Positions 29,393 through 39,366 of a stretch of DNA of 50,546 bases are shown here, piece after piece. The notes beneath the pieces were generated by a model. It was not told where the DNA came from and searched no databases. It was given only the letters and a program-made list of their open reading frames with translations. The DNA comes from Bacillota bacterium (GTDB taxonomy: Bacteria > Bacillota > Dethiobacteria > DTU022), in NCBI GenBank assembly GCA_016874655.1, contig VGTO01000003.1:1-50546 (forward strand), given 5' to 3'. The number at the start of each line of letters is the position of its first letter. The stretch's first letter is position 1. A program made the position numbers and the translations under genes.

Positions 29393-30409
29393 TTGAAACT
29401 TGAAGGTAACTGCCAGACTACAGCAATGGGCATTATGCCCCATACCGATGTGAAAGCGGCGCTTAAACTGGCCATGACCCTTGATATTCCCTACTGGCCA
29501 CAGCTGCCGAAAGTGAACTTTTTTGAAGATATGTATGCCCAGGTGTCGGAACACTTTCCCGGGATTATCTTAGATGTAGAGAAACGGGACGTGCGCTTTT
29601 CTATTGAAAAATTTTACAGCGAGCTGGAAGAATACCTGCCCCGCTGGGAGGATGAGGATTTTTTCCGCCTCTCCCCCGATTTCTCGGTCGTCTTCCACCG
29701 TTTTTTAGAACTCGACCTCTCACCCTACCAGTATGTCAGAGGTCAGAGTATCGGGCCGGTCAGTTACGGCCTTAAAATAACTGACGAAGAGAAGAAACCG
29801 ATGATCTACTATGACGAAGTAAGAGACATTGTTTTTGACTTCGTGGCCAAAAAGCTGCAGGCTCAGCTGAGTGAAATGCAAAAAGTTCATCCGGGATCAT
29901 TTGTCTGGGTTGACGAACCAGGCCTGGAAATGATCTTTATGGCCTTTACCGGTTACACCAGCGATAGGGCGACTGAAGATTACCGAGCATTCCTCGATAA
30001 GTTTCCCGGCCCATCCGGGGTGCATCTCTGCGGCAATCCCGACTGGTCTTTTCTCTTACAGTTAGAGCTTGATGTGCTTTCTCTGGATGTCTTAGCCCGC
30101 GGCCATATCTTCAGCCGCTACAATGATGATATAAAAACCTTTCTTGATCGGGGCGGCATTATTTCCTGGGGCATAACCCCGACCCTTACTGAAGAATTTG
30201 AGCGGGAAAATGTTAAATCGATGATTGAGAACCTGGACAACCTCTGGAACAGCCTTGATAAGGAAGGTATCCCCCGAGAGCAGATTATAAAACAGGCCTG
30301 GCTGGCCCCGGCCCGCTGCTGCCTGGTCAACCTCGACGGTGAAGAAACGGTGGCCAAATCCTTTCGCATGCTGCAGGAGGTAGCTGACCACTTTAAAAAC
30401 AAGCTTTAA
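29393..30409 (+). CDS. Cobalamin-independent methionine synthase (MetE)-like / UroD-superfamily methyltransferase
   Basis: TIM-barrel pattern with GVHLCGNPDW and LAPARCCLVN (His/Cys zinc-ligand-like positions); TTG start with an upstream GAGGTG. Confidence 0.7.
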   Translation: MKLEGNCQTTAMGIMPHTDVKAALKLAMTLDIPYWPQLPKVNFFEDMYAQVSEHFPGIILDVEKRDVRFSIEKFYSELEEYLPRWEDEDFFRLSPDFSVVFHRFLELDLSPYQYVRGQSIGPVSYGLKITDEEKKPMIYYDEVRDIVFDFVAKKLQAQLSEMQKVHPGSFVWVDEPGLEMIFMAFTGYTSDRATEDYRAFLDKFPGPSGVHLCGNPDWSFLLQLELDVLSLDVLARGHIFSRYNDDIKTFLDRGGIISWGITPTLTEEFERENVKSMIENLDNLWNSLDKEGIPREQIIKQAWLAPARCCLVNLDGEETVAKSFRMLQEVADHFKNKL

Positions 30410-30550
30410 TAATCGCTATCAATTCGACGCAGACAATTCCTTTATCGCAAAAAAAGCAAAGTCATTCAAACTTTGCCATTGGAGTCTTTTCTTTTTTCAT
30501 CTTTTACAAGCTGGTTTATGACATATATAGTACTAAGAATCCATAAAAGG

Positions 30551-30580
30551 GCTCTCGGAAGGTACTTCCGAAAACCCTTT
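30551..30580 (-). terminator. Hairpin downstream of tRNA-Val
   Basis: Inverted repeat CGGAAG-GTA-CTTCCG within flanking AAAGGG...CCCTTT. Confidence 0.5.
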
Positions 30581-30585
30581 ACTGG

Positions 30586-30660
30586 TGGTGGGCGAAGTAG
30601 GATTTGAACCTACGACCCCCTGCTTGTAAGGCAGGTGCTCCCCCGCTGAGCTATTCGCCC
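30586..30660 (-). tRNA. tRNA-Val (anticodon UAC), CCA encoded
   Basis: Minus strand GGGCGAATAGCTCAGCGGGGGAGCACCTGCCTTACAAGCAGGGGGTCGTAGGTTCGAATCCTACTTCGCCCACCA; cloverleaf intact. Confidence 0.97.
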
Positions 30661-30696
30661 CTGATGTTATTACTGCCTCATCATTATAATGGCTTT

Positions 30697-31626
30697 TTAA
30701 ATAGATGTAAAGAGCGCGGAGGAGCTCGGCAAGAAAACTGCCTGCATTGCTAATGCCCGTTTTGTCTGCGATAAATGGCTAAGGCCATAGACCGAATGGC
30801 TACAACTAATTACCTTGCTTTCATCCAGTTCAAAAGTAACATAGCTTAGTTTGTGATCCGGCTGCCCCGCCTGGATGCAGATAGTATCGCCGATTCGATC
30901 AGCCCAGATCCCACCATTATATTTTGGAGCTTCGTGAATGTGCCCATGGATGGTCAGCAGTGGCTGTCTTTCAGAAATAAAGTTTAAAACCAGCGGGCTG
31001 CCCACTTTAGCCCCGGTAGCACAGTGATCAAAACCTAAATAGGCGGGGGGTTCATGGATCAGCCAAATCGACCGTTTCATATTTTTTACTTTAGCAGCCA
31101 TCTTCTCCAGCGATTCCATAATCGACATTTTACCCTGCAGGTAGCTTTCTAAGTCGGGTATTGCTTTAAGCTTATTCATTTTATCAATTAACAGGGGCGG
31201 CCCCAGCTGCCAATCATTAATAGAGAGTTCCTCTTTACTGTCCGGGGCTACCCAGTATTTATAAGCGAAAGGATAATCCCTGATCCAGGGGCAGCCGCAA
31301 AATTCGTATCCTCTAACTTTACGGACCCGATCGGCGACATAATACCATAACCCCTCTTTTTCTCCACGTTTAAACTCCGGAATCAACAACTGGTTATCAT
31401 CGTTCCCAAGGATCAAAACTAACTCCGCTCCGGTACCCCTTATTTTCCAGGCGCAGTCTTTTACGTGAGGGAGGTAGTCTAACTGGGCCAGGGTGCCATT
31501 GCTTTTTAGCATTAAATCTCCAGCAATCGCTACAATATCCGGCTGTTGCTGACGAACTACATCGACAAGTTGTTCCCATTTCTCTTCGGAGTGATGGACA
31601 TCAGCCAGAGCTATAAGTTTCACCAT
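30697..31626 (-). CDS. Metallophosphoesterase
   Basis: ALADVHHSEEKW, AGDLMLKS, LILGNDDNQ, TIHGHIHEAP. Start placed at MVKLIALADVHH. Confidence 0.8.
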   Translation of the reverse strand: MVKLIALADVHHSEEKWEQLVDVVRQQQPDIVAIAGDLMLKSNGTLAQLDYLPHVKDCAWKIRGTGAELVLILGNDDNQLLIPEFKRGEKEGLWYYVADRVRKVRGYEFCGCPWIRDYPFAYKYWVAPDSKEELSINDWQLGPPLLIDKMNKLKAIPDLESYLQGKMSIMESLEKMAAKVKNMKRSIWLIHEPPAYLGFDHCATGAKVGSPLVLNFISERQPLLTIHGHIHEAPKYNGGIWADRIGDTICIQAGQPDHKLSYVTFELDESKVISCSHSVYGLSHLSQTKRALAMQAVFLPSSSALFTSI

Positions 31627-31684
31627 TAAATATACTCGCCTTTCTCTTCTTATAGATGACCGATTGATCGTTTTGTTATAAGCG

Positions 31685-32668
31685 TTAATCGAGCAGGTTC
31701 GTTTCAATGATCTGATTTACTGTAAAATCATGGGCCTGCAGGTAAAAGTGGACCAACTCTTCCAGGGCATTTAAGGGCACTGGCCCGACAAATTCCGCTG
31801 CTGCCACGGTTACCCCGTACCTTGCCGCCTCCGAGCGAATTGTTTCCATCACCCGATGAATCGGGGTTTTCGTATAATCGGTGAGGTTCATCGAAACCTG
31901 AACCTGACCCAGCTCAGTCAGGTTGACCCCAATGGCCCGTACGTAACGGTAGCCACCGCTTAAATTGCGCACATTCCTGGCAATTTTATCGGCTATCTCC
32001 ACATTGGTGGTATTCAGGTTTACATTGAAAGCGATCAGGGGGAACCTTACTCCCACCGCCGTTGCTCCTGCTTTCGGGTTAAAGAGCGCCGGGCCGCGGT
32101 CAGGCTTCCAGGCTTCACTTTTAAGTTTTTCTTCAAGCGCTTCGTACTGACCTTTACGGACCGCGGCTAAATTGTTACGTTCCGCTGTAGAAGCGGCATC
32201 CTCGTAAAAATAGACAGGCACCCCTTTCCCGCCCAAATAATCACCGAACTCGTAAGCAACCTTTAGAGCTTCTTCACCGGTGACATTTCTAATTGGAATA
32301 AATGGCACCACATCCACTGCTCCCATCCGGGGGTGATCGCCATGATGAACGCGCATATCGATTCCTTCCAGGGCCAGATCAGTTAACTTCTTCGTAGCCT
32401 CCAGCACCTGCGCCGGTTCGCCCAGATAGCTGATAACTGAACGATTATGATCCCGGTCTGAAGAAGCTTCCAATAACTTAACCTTCTGCGTTGTTTTTAC
32501 AGCCGCGGCAATGTTATCAATGAGGGCCAGATTTTTGCCCTCGCTGATATTCGGCACACACATTAATACTTTCACCCGCCAGCCACTCCTTCTTGCGTAT
32601 ATTGTTTTTCGACAATAATAACATTCTCCTTTTAATAAATACGAAACGAAACCGCTTATTTCCTGCAT
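31685..32668 (-). CDS. ftcD: Glutamate formimidoyltransferase
   Basis: MCVPNISEGKNLALIDNIAAAVK, DRDHNRSVISYLG, HHGDHPRMGAVDVVPFIP. The true start is probably nearer MCVPNIS. Confidence 0.92.
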   Translation of the reverse strand: MQEISGFVSYLLKGECYYCRKTIYARRSGWRVKVLMCVPNISEGKNLALIDNIAAAVKTTQKVKLLEASSDRDHNRSVISYLGEPAQVLEATKKLTDLALEGIDMRVHHGDHPRMGAVDVVPFIPIRNVTGEEALKVAYEFGDYLGGKGVPVYFYEDAASTAERNNLAAVRKGQYEALEEKLKSEAWKPDRGPALFNPKAGATAVGVRFPLIAFNVNLNTTNVEIADKIARNVRNLSGGYRYVRAIGVNLTELGQVQVSMNLTDYTKTPIHRVMETIRSEAARYGVTVAAAEFVGPVPLNALEELVHFYLQAHDFTVNQIIETNLLD

Positions 32669-32802
32669 CTTTTCTTGACATCATGATATCTTTTCGCCTT
32701 CCACCCCGCCCAACCTGCTAACTTTATTGCCTGCGTTAGCTATCGGTGTTATGATCTTCTCCAAGAGGCATCCTTACTGGTTACAGCTCAAGGAGAGATT
32801 AC

Positions 32803-34134
32803 ATGAACGAAAAAACTTTACTATATAGGCCCGAGGAATTACCCCCAGCAGGAAAAACAGCAATCTACAGTTTGCAATGGGTGATCTTTTCACTAACTGT
32901 CTGTGCCGTTATCCCCGGCGTGGTCGGCACCGGTCTCGGGTTAGATCAGACTGAAATTAGCAATTTTATCCAGCGCACCTTTTTCTTTTGCGGACTCTTT
33001 TCAATCCTCCAGCTATACTTTGGTCACCGTCTGCCAATCTTTGAAGGAATCGGAGCCATGTGGTATAACGTGCTAATAATCATCGGTTCTGTAGCCCCCC
33101 AAATTGGAAAACCGCTGGCCGAGGTCCGTGGTAGCATCATATTCGCCATGCTGTTAGTGGGTTTAATTTATATCCTCCTCGGTGCATTTAAGCTGCTTAA
33201 GTATATTTTATTTATCTTCACACCGGCAGTTAAGGGAACTTTCTTTCTGCTCATGAGCCTGCAAATCAGCGGCTCAATTATGCGGGGCATGCTCGGCACC
33301 TGGCCACATGGCGGAACCATCAACCCAGCCGGGGTGCTACTATTTATTGGTATCGCTGGTCTGATTATCTGGATCTCGCTTAAACAAAAGGGATTTCTGC
33401 AAAGTATCGGGATTTTTATCGGCGCGATGTTCGGGTGGCTAATTGCTATTGTTGCCGGTATATCCGACCCACCTGTCTTAAGTAAGACGTTGATTTCATT
33501 GCCAGAGCTACTACCCTGGGGAACGCCGCAATTTGATCCCGGCCTCTTGATCATATTGCTGGTTGTTGGTTTTTTTACTCTTTCCAACCTGGTCACCAGT
33601 GTATCAAGCTTTTCTGAATTAGTAGGCCAGAAAGCCTCCGAAAATGATTTTAATCAGGCGACGATCATCACCGGTATCGGCAACGTTTTCGCCGGATTTT
33701 TTGCCCTGATCGGTTTCGTGCCCTTCGCCTCATCAATTGGCTTTGCCCGCGTTACCGGGGTTGCAGCCCGCCGTCCATTTCTTATTGGAGCAGTTATCCT
33801 AATGCTGCTTGGTCTATTCCCGGCCGTTGGGTTGCTATTTGTTGCCATACCACCCCAGGTTGGTTTTGTAGTTATTTTGATCATGTTTTGCCAGCTTCTG
33901 TCAGTGGCGTTCGATGAATACCGCAAGGTTATCTTTGATAATCGCAACGGTTTCATCGTCGGCATCTCACTATTACTGGGTGTTGGCATCATGTTTATTC
34001 CTCCCGAAGCAATGGCTTTGATGCCGCTCTTAATTAAGAGTTTCGTCGGCAATGGCTTAACCGTAGGGTTGATTATCTGTGTGCTGCTAGAACAGGTTTT
34101 ACTGCCTGAACGTAAAAAAGAACCCGGCCGCTGA
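32803..34134 (+). CDS. Xanthine/uracil permease (NCS2) family
   Basis: Multi-TM with NCS2-like layout (GIGAMWYNVLIIIGS, NDFNQATIITGIGNVFAGFFALIGFVPFASSIGF). Confidence 0.8.
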   Translation: MNEKTLLYRPEELPPAGKTAIYSLQWVIFSLTVCAVIPGVVGTGLGLDQTEISNFIQRTFFFCGLFSILQLYFGHRLPIFEGIGAMWYNVLIIIGSVAPQIGKPLAEVRGSIIFAMLLVGLIYILLGAFKLLKYILFIFTPAVKGTFFLLMSLQISGSIMRGMLGTWPHGGTINPAGVLLFIGIAGLIIWISLKQKGFLQSIGIFIGAMFGWLIAIVAGISDPPVLSKTLISLPELLPWGTPQFDPGLLIILLVVGFFTLSNLVTSVSSFSELVGQKASENDFNQATIITGIGNVFAGFFALIGFVPFASSIGFARVTGVAARRPFLIGAVILMLLGLFPAVGLLFVAIPPQVGFVVILIMFCQLLSVAFDEYRKVIFDNRNGFIVGISLLLGVGIMFIPPEAMALMPLLIKSFVGNGLTVGLIICVLLEQVLLPERKKEPGR

Positions 34135-34150
34135 CCGGGTTACTGTTTTA
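34121..34150 (+). terminator. Rho-independent terminator after the permease
   Basis: AACCCGG-CCGCTGA-CCGGGTT followed by ACTGTTTTA. Confidence 0.7.
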
Positions 34151-34248
34151 CTAATTCCCCACTAGGCAGGTGAGACCACCTGGTGGAACTGACTATATAA
34201 TCAAAGAAGTTCGCACATACCACGAATACCAGCAACGCGGATCAAACT

Positions 34249-35052
34249 TTATGCAGCCTGACCCTTGCGCCTGGTTACTAAAAGATACAAAACGCCAGCC
34301 AGTAAAGCAGCAAGGCTGATGATCGTGATCATAGTTACCGGTGGGTATTGGCCGGCAAAACCGGCAGCCGAGGTATGTTTGATCACAATGCCTAAGTAGG
34401 CCCAGATGATTACCAGTCCATAGGCTATACTTTTAAACCTAAACATGGTGAGCAAGCCGATAATTGCGCCAACCGGCACAATGACCAACATCCAGGTGAC
34501 ATCTGATATGCCGAACTGATTCCAACCGGAAAAGACAAGCAGCGCCGTAACGTTAGCAATCATTGCCACAGTGATCCAGCCGAAGTAAACATTAAATGGC
34601 AGCCTGATAAAAAACCGCTCCTGCGGATTAAGTTCTTCGGCGGTTATAATCAGGTTAATTTTTGCCAGAAGCGCCAGGATGACCAACATCAGTAATAGTG
34701 AAAGAGCGATATTTAAATAGTGCCAGGCTAAGATCCAGGAGGCATTAGCCAGTGATGAGAGGGCAAAAAGAAGGCCGATTCTGGTCAATAATGCTGATCT
34801 GCCGGCACCTCTATTTTTCTGGAAAAGCCCAAGCTGATAAAGTGTGTAAGCTGCCAACAGCAAATAGATCAGGCCCCAGATTGAAAAGGTAAGGCCGGCG
34901 GGGGCGAAAAGGTTGGGAAATGAATCGGAAACCTGCCCCGTATCCATTCCGTTAATCGGTAAAATGCTGGCCAGGGCATTTACCGCAACCATGACCAGGT
35001 AGGTAATAACTACTGCTACTTTTACTATAAGAGAATTGCTTTTTTCTGCCAT
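34249..35052 (-). CDS. TspO/MBR-related membrane protein
   Basis: Multi-TM with FAPAGLTFSIWGLIYLLLAAYTLYQ and PFNVYFGWITVAMIANVTALLV. Confidence 0.65.
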   Translation of the reverse strand: MAEKSNSLIVKVAVVITYLVMVAVNALASILPINGMDTGQVSDSFPNLFAPAGLTFSIWGLIYLLLAAYTLYQLGLFQKNRGAGRSALLTRIGLLFALSSLANASWILAWHYLNIALSLLLMLVILALLAKINLIITAEELNPQERFFIRLPFNVYFGWITVAMIANVTALLVFSGWNQFGISDVTWMLVIVPVGAIIGLLTMFRFKSIAYGLVIIWAYLGIVIKHTSAAGFAGQYPPVTMITIISLAALLAGVLYLLVTRRKGQAA

Positions 35053-35125
35053 GTGAAACAGCTCCTTTGTTTAATTTAGCTTTACAAACATAATCATTAC
35101 TAAAACATTATATTATAATATTTAG

Positions 35126-36262
35126 CTATTCGCAAGATCCGTTGCAATCAAAGAAGTTTTCCATCAGTTCCCAGATTTCGGGAGTTTCCAGGCCACGACG
35201 CCACCCGGCCAGGCCGGCCAGATTATACTTTTTTACCAGCTCGAGACGCCGGCGCATCGAAACACTATCCTCAAGCCACATTTTATAAATCAGCCCTTCC
35301 TTTTCATAGACGGCCAGATGCTGGCCGGCCTGATCATCAAAGGTTATTAAAGCCTCATTTTCAGCTACTATCTCGGCAACCCGCATCATCGAATACGACC
35401 ATGAATTGACCACCTTCGGAATGGCAACAGTTTCGTCGATGACCCAGAGACGGGTGTAAAAAGGGATGCCCAAAATCAGTTTTTCGGGAGGAACCTCATT
35501 TAATAATTGCTGCAGCCCGGCTTCGACCCAGGGCAGTGAGGCAACTGAGCCGGCAACGGGCGAAGAAGCCCAATGCTCATCGTAAGCCATCAGGATGATA
35601 TAATCGGCCACCGCAGCAAGCGCAGTCCGATCGTAGCCCCTGCTCCAGTACTCCGAGTTTGATGGCATGGTAACATCGACAGAAAGAACCAGGTTTTCTG
35701 CATAGCACAGCTGAGCCAGCTCGGTGATGAAGCTGGTAAAGTGATCACGGAAATCGTAGTGAAAGTTTTCAAAATCGATATTTAGCCCATCAAGTTTATT
35801 TTCAACCGCCAGGTCAACTAAATTTTGCGCAAATTGGTTGCGGTGCCGTTTGTTTACCAACAGATCCGCTGTCAGATCCGGGTCGAATGAATTGGTAACC
35901 AGGGCCCAAACCTGGTAGCCTCGCTCCCCGGCCCACTGCCGATAAAGCGGATCAAAATCACTGCGAACATTGCCCAGGCCGTCACTTAAGTGAAACCAGG
36001 TCGGAGCAACTACCTGCACCGGGCCAAGGTCCCCAATTAGATCGTAGTCGATTTCAGAGCCAACTAGCTCCCAGACAATAACCAGGGGATCGCCACCAGG
36101 GTTGCTGTTATTCTCTATCCCGGTATCAAATAGTTTGCCAACAGTAAAAACTAAAATCAGCAATCCAACCACAGCAAGAATAATCACCAGGGAAGCTCTT
36201 ACCTGCCTGCGGCTGTTCAATCTAAATTCCTCCCTGCTTCGGCAGCAACGAAACCAGCTCAA
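35126..36262 (-). CDS. Glycoside hydrolase family 18 protein
   Basis: DGLNIDFENFHYDFRDHF (GH18 catalytic-type motif), DYIILMAYDEHWA, LILGIPFYTRLW; N-terminal TM anchor. Confidence 0.9.
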   Translation of the reverse strand: MSWFRCCRSREEFRLNSRRQVRASLVIILAVVGLLILVFTVGKLFDTGIENNSNPGGDPLVIVWELVGSEIDYDLIGDLGPVQVVAPTWFHLSDGLGNVRSDFDPLYRQWAGERGYQVWALVTNSFDPDLTADLLVNKRHRNQFAQNLVDLAVENKLDGLNIDFENFHYDFRDHFTSFITELAQLCYAENLVLSVDVTMPSNSEYWSRGYDRTALAAVADYIILMAYDEHWASSPVAGSVASLPWVEAGLQQLLNEVPPEKLILGIPFYTRLWVIDETVAIPKVVNSWSYSMMRVAEIVAENEALITFDDQAGQHLAVYEKEGLIYKMWLEDSVSMRRRLELVKKYNLAGLAGWRRGLETPEIWELMENFFDCNGSCE

Positions 36263-36382
36263 ATAATTCTATTTTCGGCGGCTACTAACACATAAGTATA
36301 GTTTGTAAAAATATAACACAAAAGCAAATGCGCCGTGCTATAATCAAAAAAATGACCACTCCAAAGAGGTGCATAACCGGTT

Positions 36383-37561
36383 GTGAATAACAATAAGCTA
36401 AATTACGAAGTAGTTGTTGTCGGTTCGGGGCCGGCCGGAGCATTCACGGCAGCTCTATTAGCCGGAAAAAATCATGATGTGCTATTACTGGACAAAGATG
36501 ATTTCCCCCGTGATAAAATCTGTGGTGACGCCCTGCCAGCCAAAGCGCTGGAGTTGCTTTACACTGCCGGGATGGGGGAAGCAATTGATGCGGCTTTCAA
36601 GAACGGGAATATTTATCCCTTAAAATCCATGCGGCTGGTATCGCCCAAAGGCCACCAGAGAAGCTATCCGTTAATTAAAAGCGCCGGCGGTTACAGTGCC
36701 GCAGTAGCGCCTCGCATCTTTTTTGATGCCCTGATCCGGGAAGAAGCGATTCGGGCAGGTGCAAAAGTTCACCGGGCGGCTGTAGAAAAGCCGATCATTG
36801 AAAACAACATGGTAGCCGGAGTTAAAGTGAGCAACGGGCAAGAGAGCTTAGAAATACGGGCAAAAGTTGTTATCGGTGCAGACGGTGTTGCCTCCAACCT
36901 GGCCCGTGCCCTGCGAGGGAGAGAACGCCATACCAGATGTCACCGAGCTATCGCTATACGGGCTTATGCTGATAATATCGAGCTTTATCCGCAGGAGGTG
37001 GAATTTTATATCTATGACCATATCCTGCCCGGCTACGCCTGGATTTTTCCGCTTTCTGACAACCGGGCCAATATTGGCTTAGGGATGCGCTTAGACCATT
37101 TTCGCAGCGAGCCGCGTAATTTAAAAAAGATGCTCGACCTCTTTTTGAACCTGCCGCTGATCAAGCCCCGGCTAAAACCTGGCTTTAAGCTTGAAAATAT
37201 TGCCAGCTGGCCGTTAAACTTCGGCTCACAGAAAGGCCTGCAGTATGCGTTTCCCGGAGCACTGCTGGTGGGTGACGCCGGCGGTTTTATCAGCCCGCTA
37301 ACCGGTGGCGGGATTAACCGCAGTTTACTCTCGGGGCAACTGGCAGCAGAAGTGGTTCACCAAGCTTTGGTTAAAGGTGACCTGTCGCTAAATACTCTGG
37401 CGCAGTACGAAATGTTTTGCCGGAAAAAGCTTTTAAAAAGCTTAAGGAAAAAACACACCTTAGCCAATACCCTATTTCTCTTTCCCGGTCTGGTTGATCT
37501 TTTTGTGCACCATTTAAATGATCATAATCCCCTGGCCAAAGCTTTCACCAGTAAGCTTTAA
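36383..37561 (+). CDS. Geranylgeranyl reductase family FAD-dependent oxidoreductase
   Basis: VVVGSGPAGAFTAALLA, KICGDALPAKA, VIGADGVASNLAR, PGYAWIFP, LLVGDAGGFISPLTGGGINRSLLSG. Confidence 0.9.
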   Translation: MNNNKLNYEVVVVGSGPAGAFTAALLAGKNHDVLLLDKDDFPRDKICGDALPAKALELLYTAGMGEAIDAAFKNGNIYPLKSMRLVSPKGHQRSYPLIKSAGGYSAAVAPRIFFDALIREEAIRAGAKVHRAAVEKPIIENNMVAGVKVSNGQESLEIRAKVVIGADGVASNLARALRGRERHTRCHRAIAIRAYADNIELYPQEVEFYIYDHILPGYAWIFPLSDNRANIGLGMRLDHFRSEPRNLKKMLDLFLNLPLIKPRLKPGFKLENIASWPLNFGSQKGLQYAFPGALLVGDAGGFISPLTGGGINRSLLSGQLAAEVVHQALVKGDLSLNTLAQYEMFCRKKLLKSLRKKHTLANTLFLFPGLVDLFVHHLNDHNPLAKAFTSKL

Positions 37562-37605
37562 CTTAAGGTAAAGGATAGGCCGAGCGGATTTGCCGGAGAG
37601 ACGCT

Positions 37606-37629
37606 TGCAGGGCAAACTGCAGGGCAAAC
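37606..37629. repeat. Perfect 12-bp tandem duplication
   Basis: TGCAGGGCAAAC repeated twice head-to-tail. Confidence 0.8.
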
Positions 37630-37735
37630 AGGCGTAAGAATCTGCAGTTCCTTGCCTTGACAGGCCTCTTTTTCTTATCTATACTTTAGCTGTTTGGTAC
37701 TCTGGCCCGCAAAAAGAAAGAGTGATGCCTAGCTA

Positions 37736-38518
37736 ATGCAGAAATTGCTGATGATCATAGCCAACTATACAACATCAGACCTTTTATATGACCTAGCCCT
37801 GGTTGGTATTGCTTACGGTTATGTTTTACTGGCTATTGCTATCCCCGTATTCCTGAAAAAGAACAATATAATTTCAAAATTTCACGCCCGTAAGATTGTG
37901 CATCTCTTCGCCGGACTAATTGTTTTGGTTGTCCCTTTTTTTATCATGCCCCTTTTTGCCGTATTTATCGCCTTAAGTTTGGCCATAGTAGTCTTTTTCA
38001 GCTCCCGTGACAGTTCGGTCAAACAGCTGCAGGAGCTCTATGAATCGATCGGCGAAGAGGCTGAGGAACGAAGCGGGCGTCTTGAAGGCCCCTTCTTTTA
38101 CAGCGTTTCAATTACTCTCTTAATCGCCATCTTTGTTTTTTTTGCTCCCGACCGCCTTTATTTTCCGATCTGCGGTATTCTGATTATGATCATCAGTGAC
38201 ACCTTTGCTTCAGTAATCGGTAAAAAATATGGCACGGTTAAAATTAAGATTGCTTATACCGGCACAGAACGTACCGTAGAGGGTTCGCTGACCTTTTTTA
38301 TTTCAGCCTTCGTGCTCTGTTTTGCCGCATTCTCTTTTTTTGGCCTGCTTAACCCGATCAACCAGCACGAACTAACCTTAAGGACTGTCATCGTTTACTC
38401 TTTTATCACCGCTGGGATCGGCACAGTAATCGAACTGTTGTCGCCTTCAACAATCGACGACCTAACAGTACCGATCGGCACCACGATGGTCATCTACCTG
38501 CTCTCTCTACTCGGCTAA
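37736..38518 (+). CDS. Dolichol/phytol kinase-like (isoprenol kinase / CTP-transferase superfamily) membrane protein
   Basis: FHARKIVHLFAG, ISDTFASVIGKKYG, TERTVEGSLTFF, LSPSTIDDLTVPIGT. Confidence 0.8.
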   Translation: MQKLLMIIANYTTSDLLYDLALVGIAYGYVLLAIAIPVFLKKNNIISKFHARKIVHLFAGLIVLVVPFFIMPLFAVFIALSLAIVVFFSSRDSSVKQLQELYESIGEEAEERSGRLEGPFFYSVSITLLIAIFVFFAPDRLYFPICGILIMIISDTFASVIGKKYGTVKIKIAYTGTERTVEGSLTFFISAFVLCFAAFSFFGLLNPINQHELTLRTVIVYSFITAGIGTVIELLSPSTIDDLTVPIGTTMVIYLLSLLG

Positions 38519-39366
38519 CCTGCTCCCAGCACCACTGCCAAATACCAAATAAAAAAGCTGTATTTCATAATTGTGCTGTTCTTTTCAAGGATCTCGCCGG
38601 AGGCATCGCTTTTGGTGTTAATTGCAATATAGGTCAGGATTGGGTAGATACCAAATATAATCAGGTACAAATAGACGGGACTATACTGTTCAACAAAGTA
38701 AGTGACCAGCATCAGAACCGCTGACAGGGCTAAAAACATGATGGTGTAACGGCGAGCCACTAATTTACCCTTTACCGTGGAAATTGTATTGCACCGCTGA
38801 GCAAGGTCACCCCGGTAGTCAGCCATAGTCTTTAAGATTTCGCGTCCCATCATTGCCATAAAAACAGTAGCGGCCAGCATCAGCGTCGGGCCGGTGTTAC
38901 CGGCTGCCACCCCACCGAAAATAAAGCAGAGGCCAACGATCAGGGCCACAGTTATATTCCCCCATAAAACAGTGCATTTTAACTTCCAGGAATAAAGGTA
39001 AAGTAAAATGTTAGCCCCAACGGTAATTAAAAAGGCCGGCAGGTTAATTAAGGTGGCAATTAACAGGGACAAAGCGGTCCCGATTATAGAAAAGATGAGC
39101 GCCCCTTTCGGGCTGATCGTTCCCGCCGGTAGCGGCCGCGCGGGTTTGTTGATGCGGTCAATTTCAATATCTAGATAATCGTTCCAGGCATTGGTCGAAA
39201 CGGTAATCAATAATACCGACAGTGCTGCGGCGATCACCGGCCACCAGGAAAGCGGCTCAGCAGCATAAGCGCTGACAAAAACCGCCAATACCCCTGCCAG
39301 GGCATTGATTGGGCGGCCCAACCTGTAATATTCCATGATCATTTTTTTCTCCTGATCTCCTATCAC
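38515..39366 (-). CDS. UbiA-family prenyltransferase (geranylgeranylglycerol-phosphate geranylgeranyltransferase-like)
   Basis: NAWNDYLDIEIDRINKPARPLPAGTIS (NDxxDxxxD motif), second motif KTMADYRGDLAQRCNTIS. Confidence 0.85.
   Translation of the reverse strand: MIGDQEKKMIMEYYRLGRPINALAGVLAVFVSAYAAEPLSWWPVIAAALSVLLITVSTNAWNDYLDIEIDRINKPARPLPAGTISPKGALIFSIIGTALSLLIATLINLPAFLITVGANILLYLYSWKLKCTVLWGNITVALIVGLCFIFGGVAAGNTGPTLMLAATVFMAMMGREILKTMADYRGDLAQRCNTISTVKGKLVARRYTIMFLALSAVLMLVTYFVEQYSPVYLYLIIFGIYPILTYIAINTKSDASGEILEKNSTIMKYSFFIWYLAVVLGAG

Noticed and set aside
32669-32802. Purine riboswitch upstream of the nucleobase permease
   Set aside because: No recognisable purine aptamer core; the leader looks unstructured by eye.
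33168-34052. Two minus-strand ORFs (142 and 132 aa) inside the permease gene
   Set aside because: Antisense shadow ORFs of the well-supported NCS2 permease; low-complexity, no domain.
37600-37660. c-di-GMP (GEMM) riboswitch suggested by AGGGCAAAC
   Set aside because: Only a 9-nt similarity; the remaining GEMM elements and order are not present.
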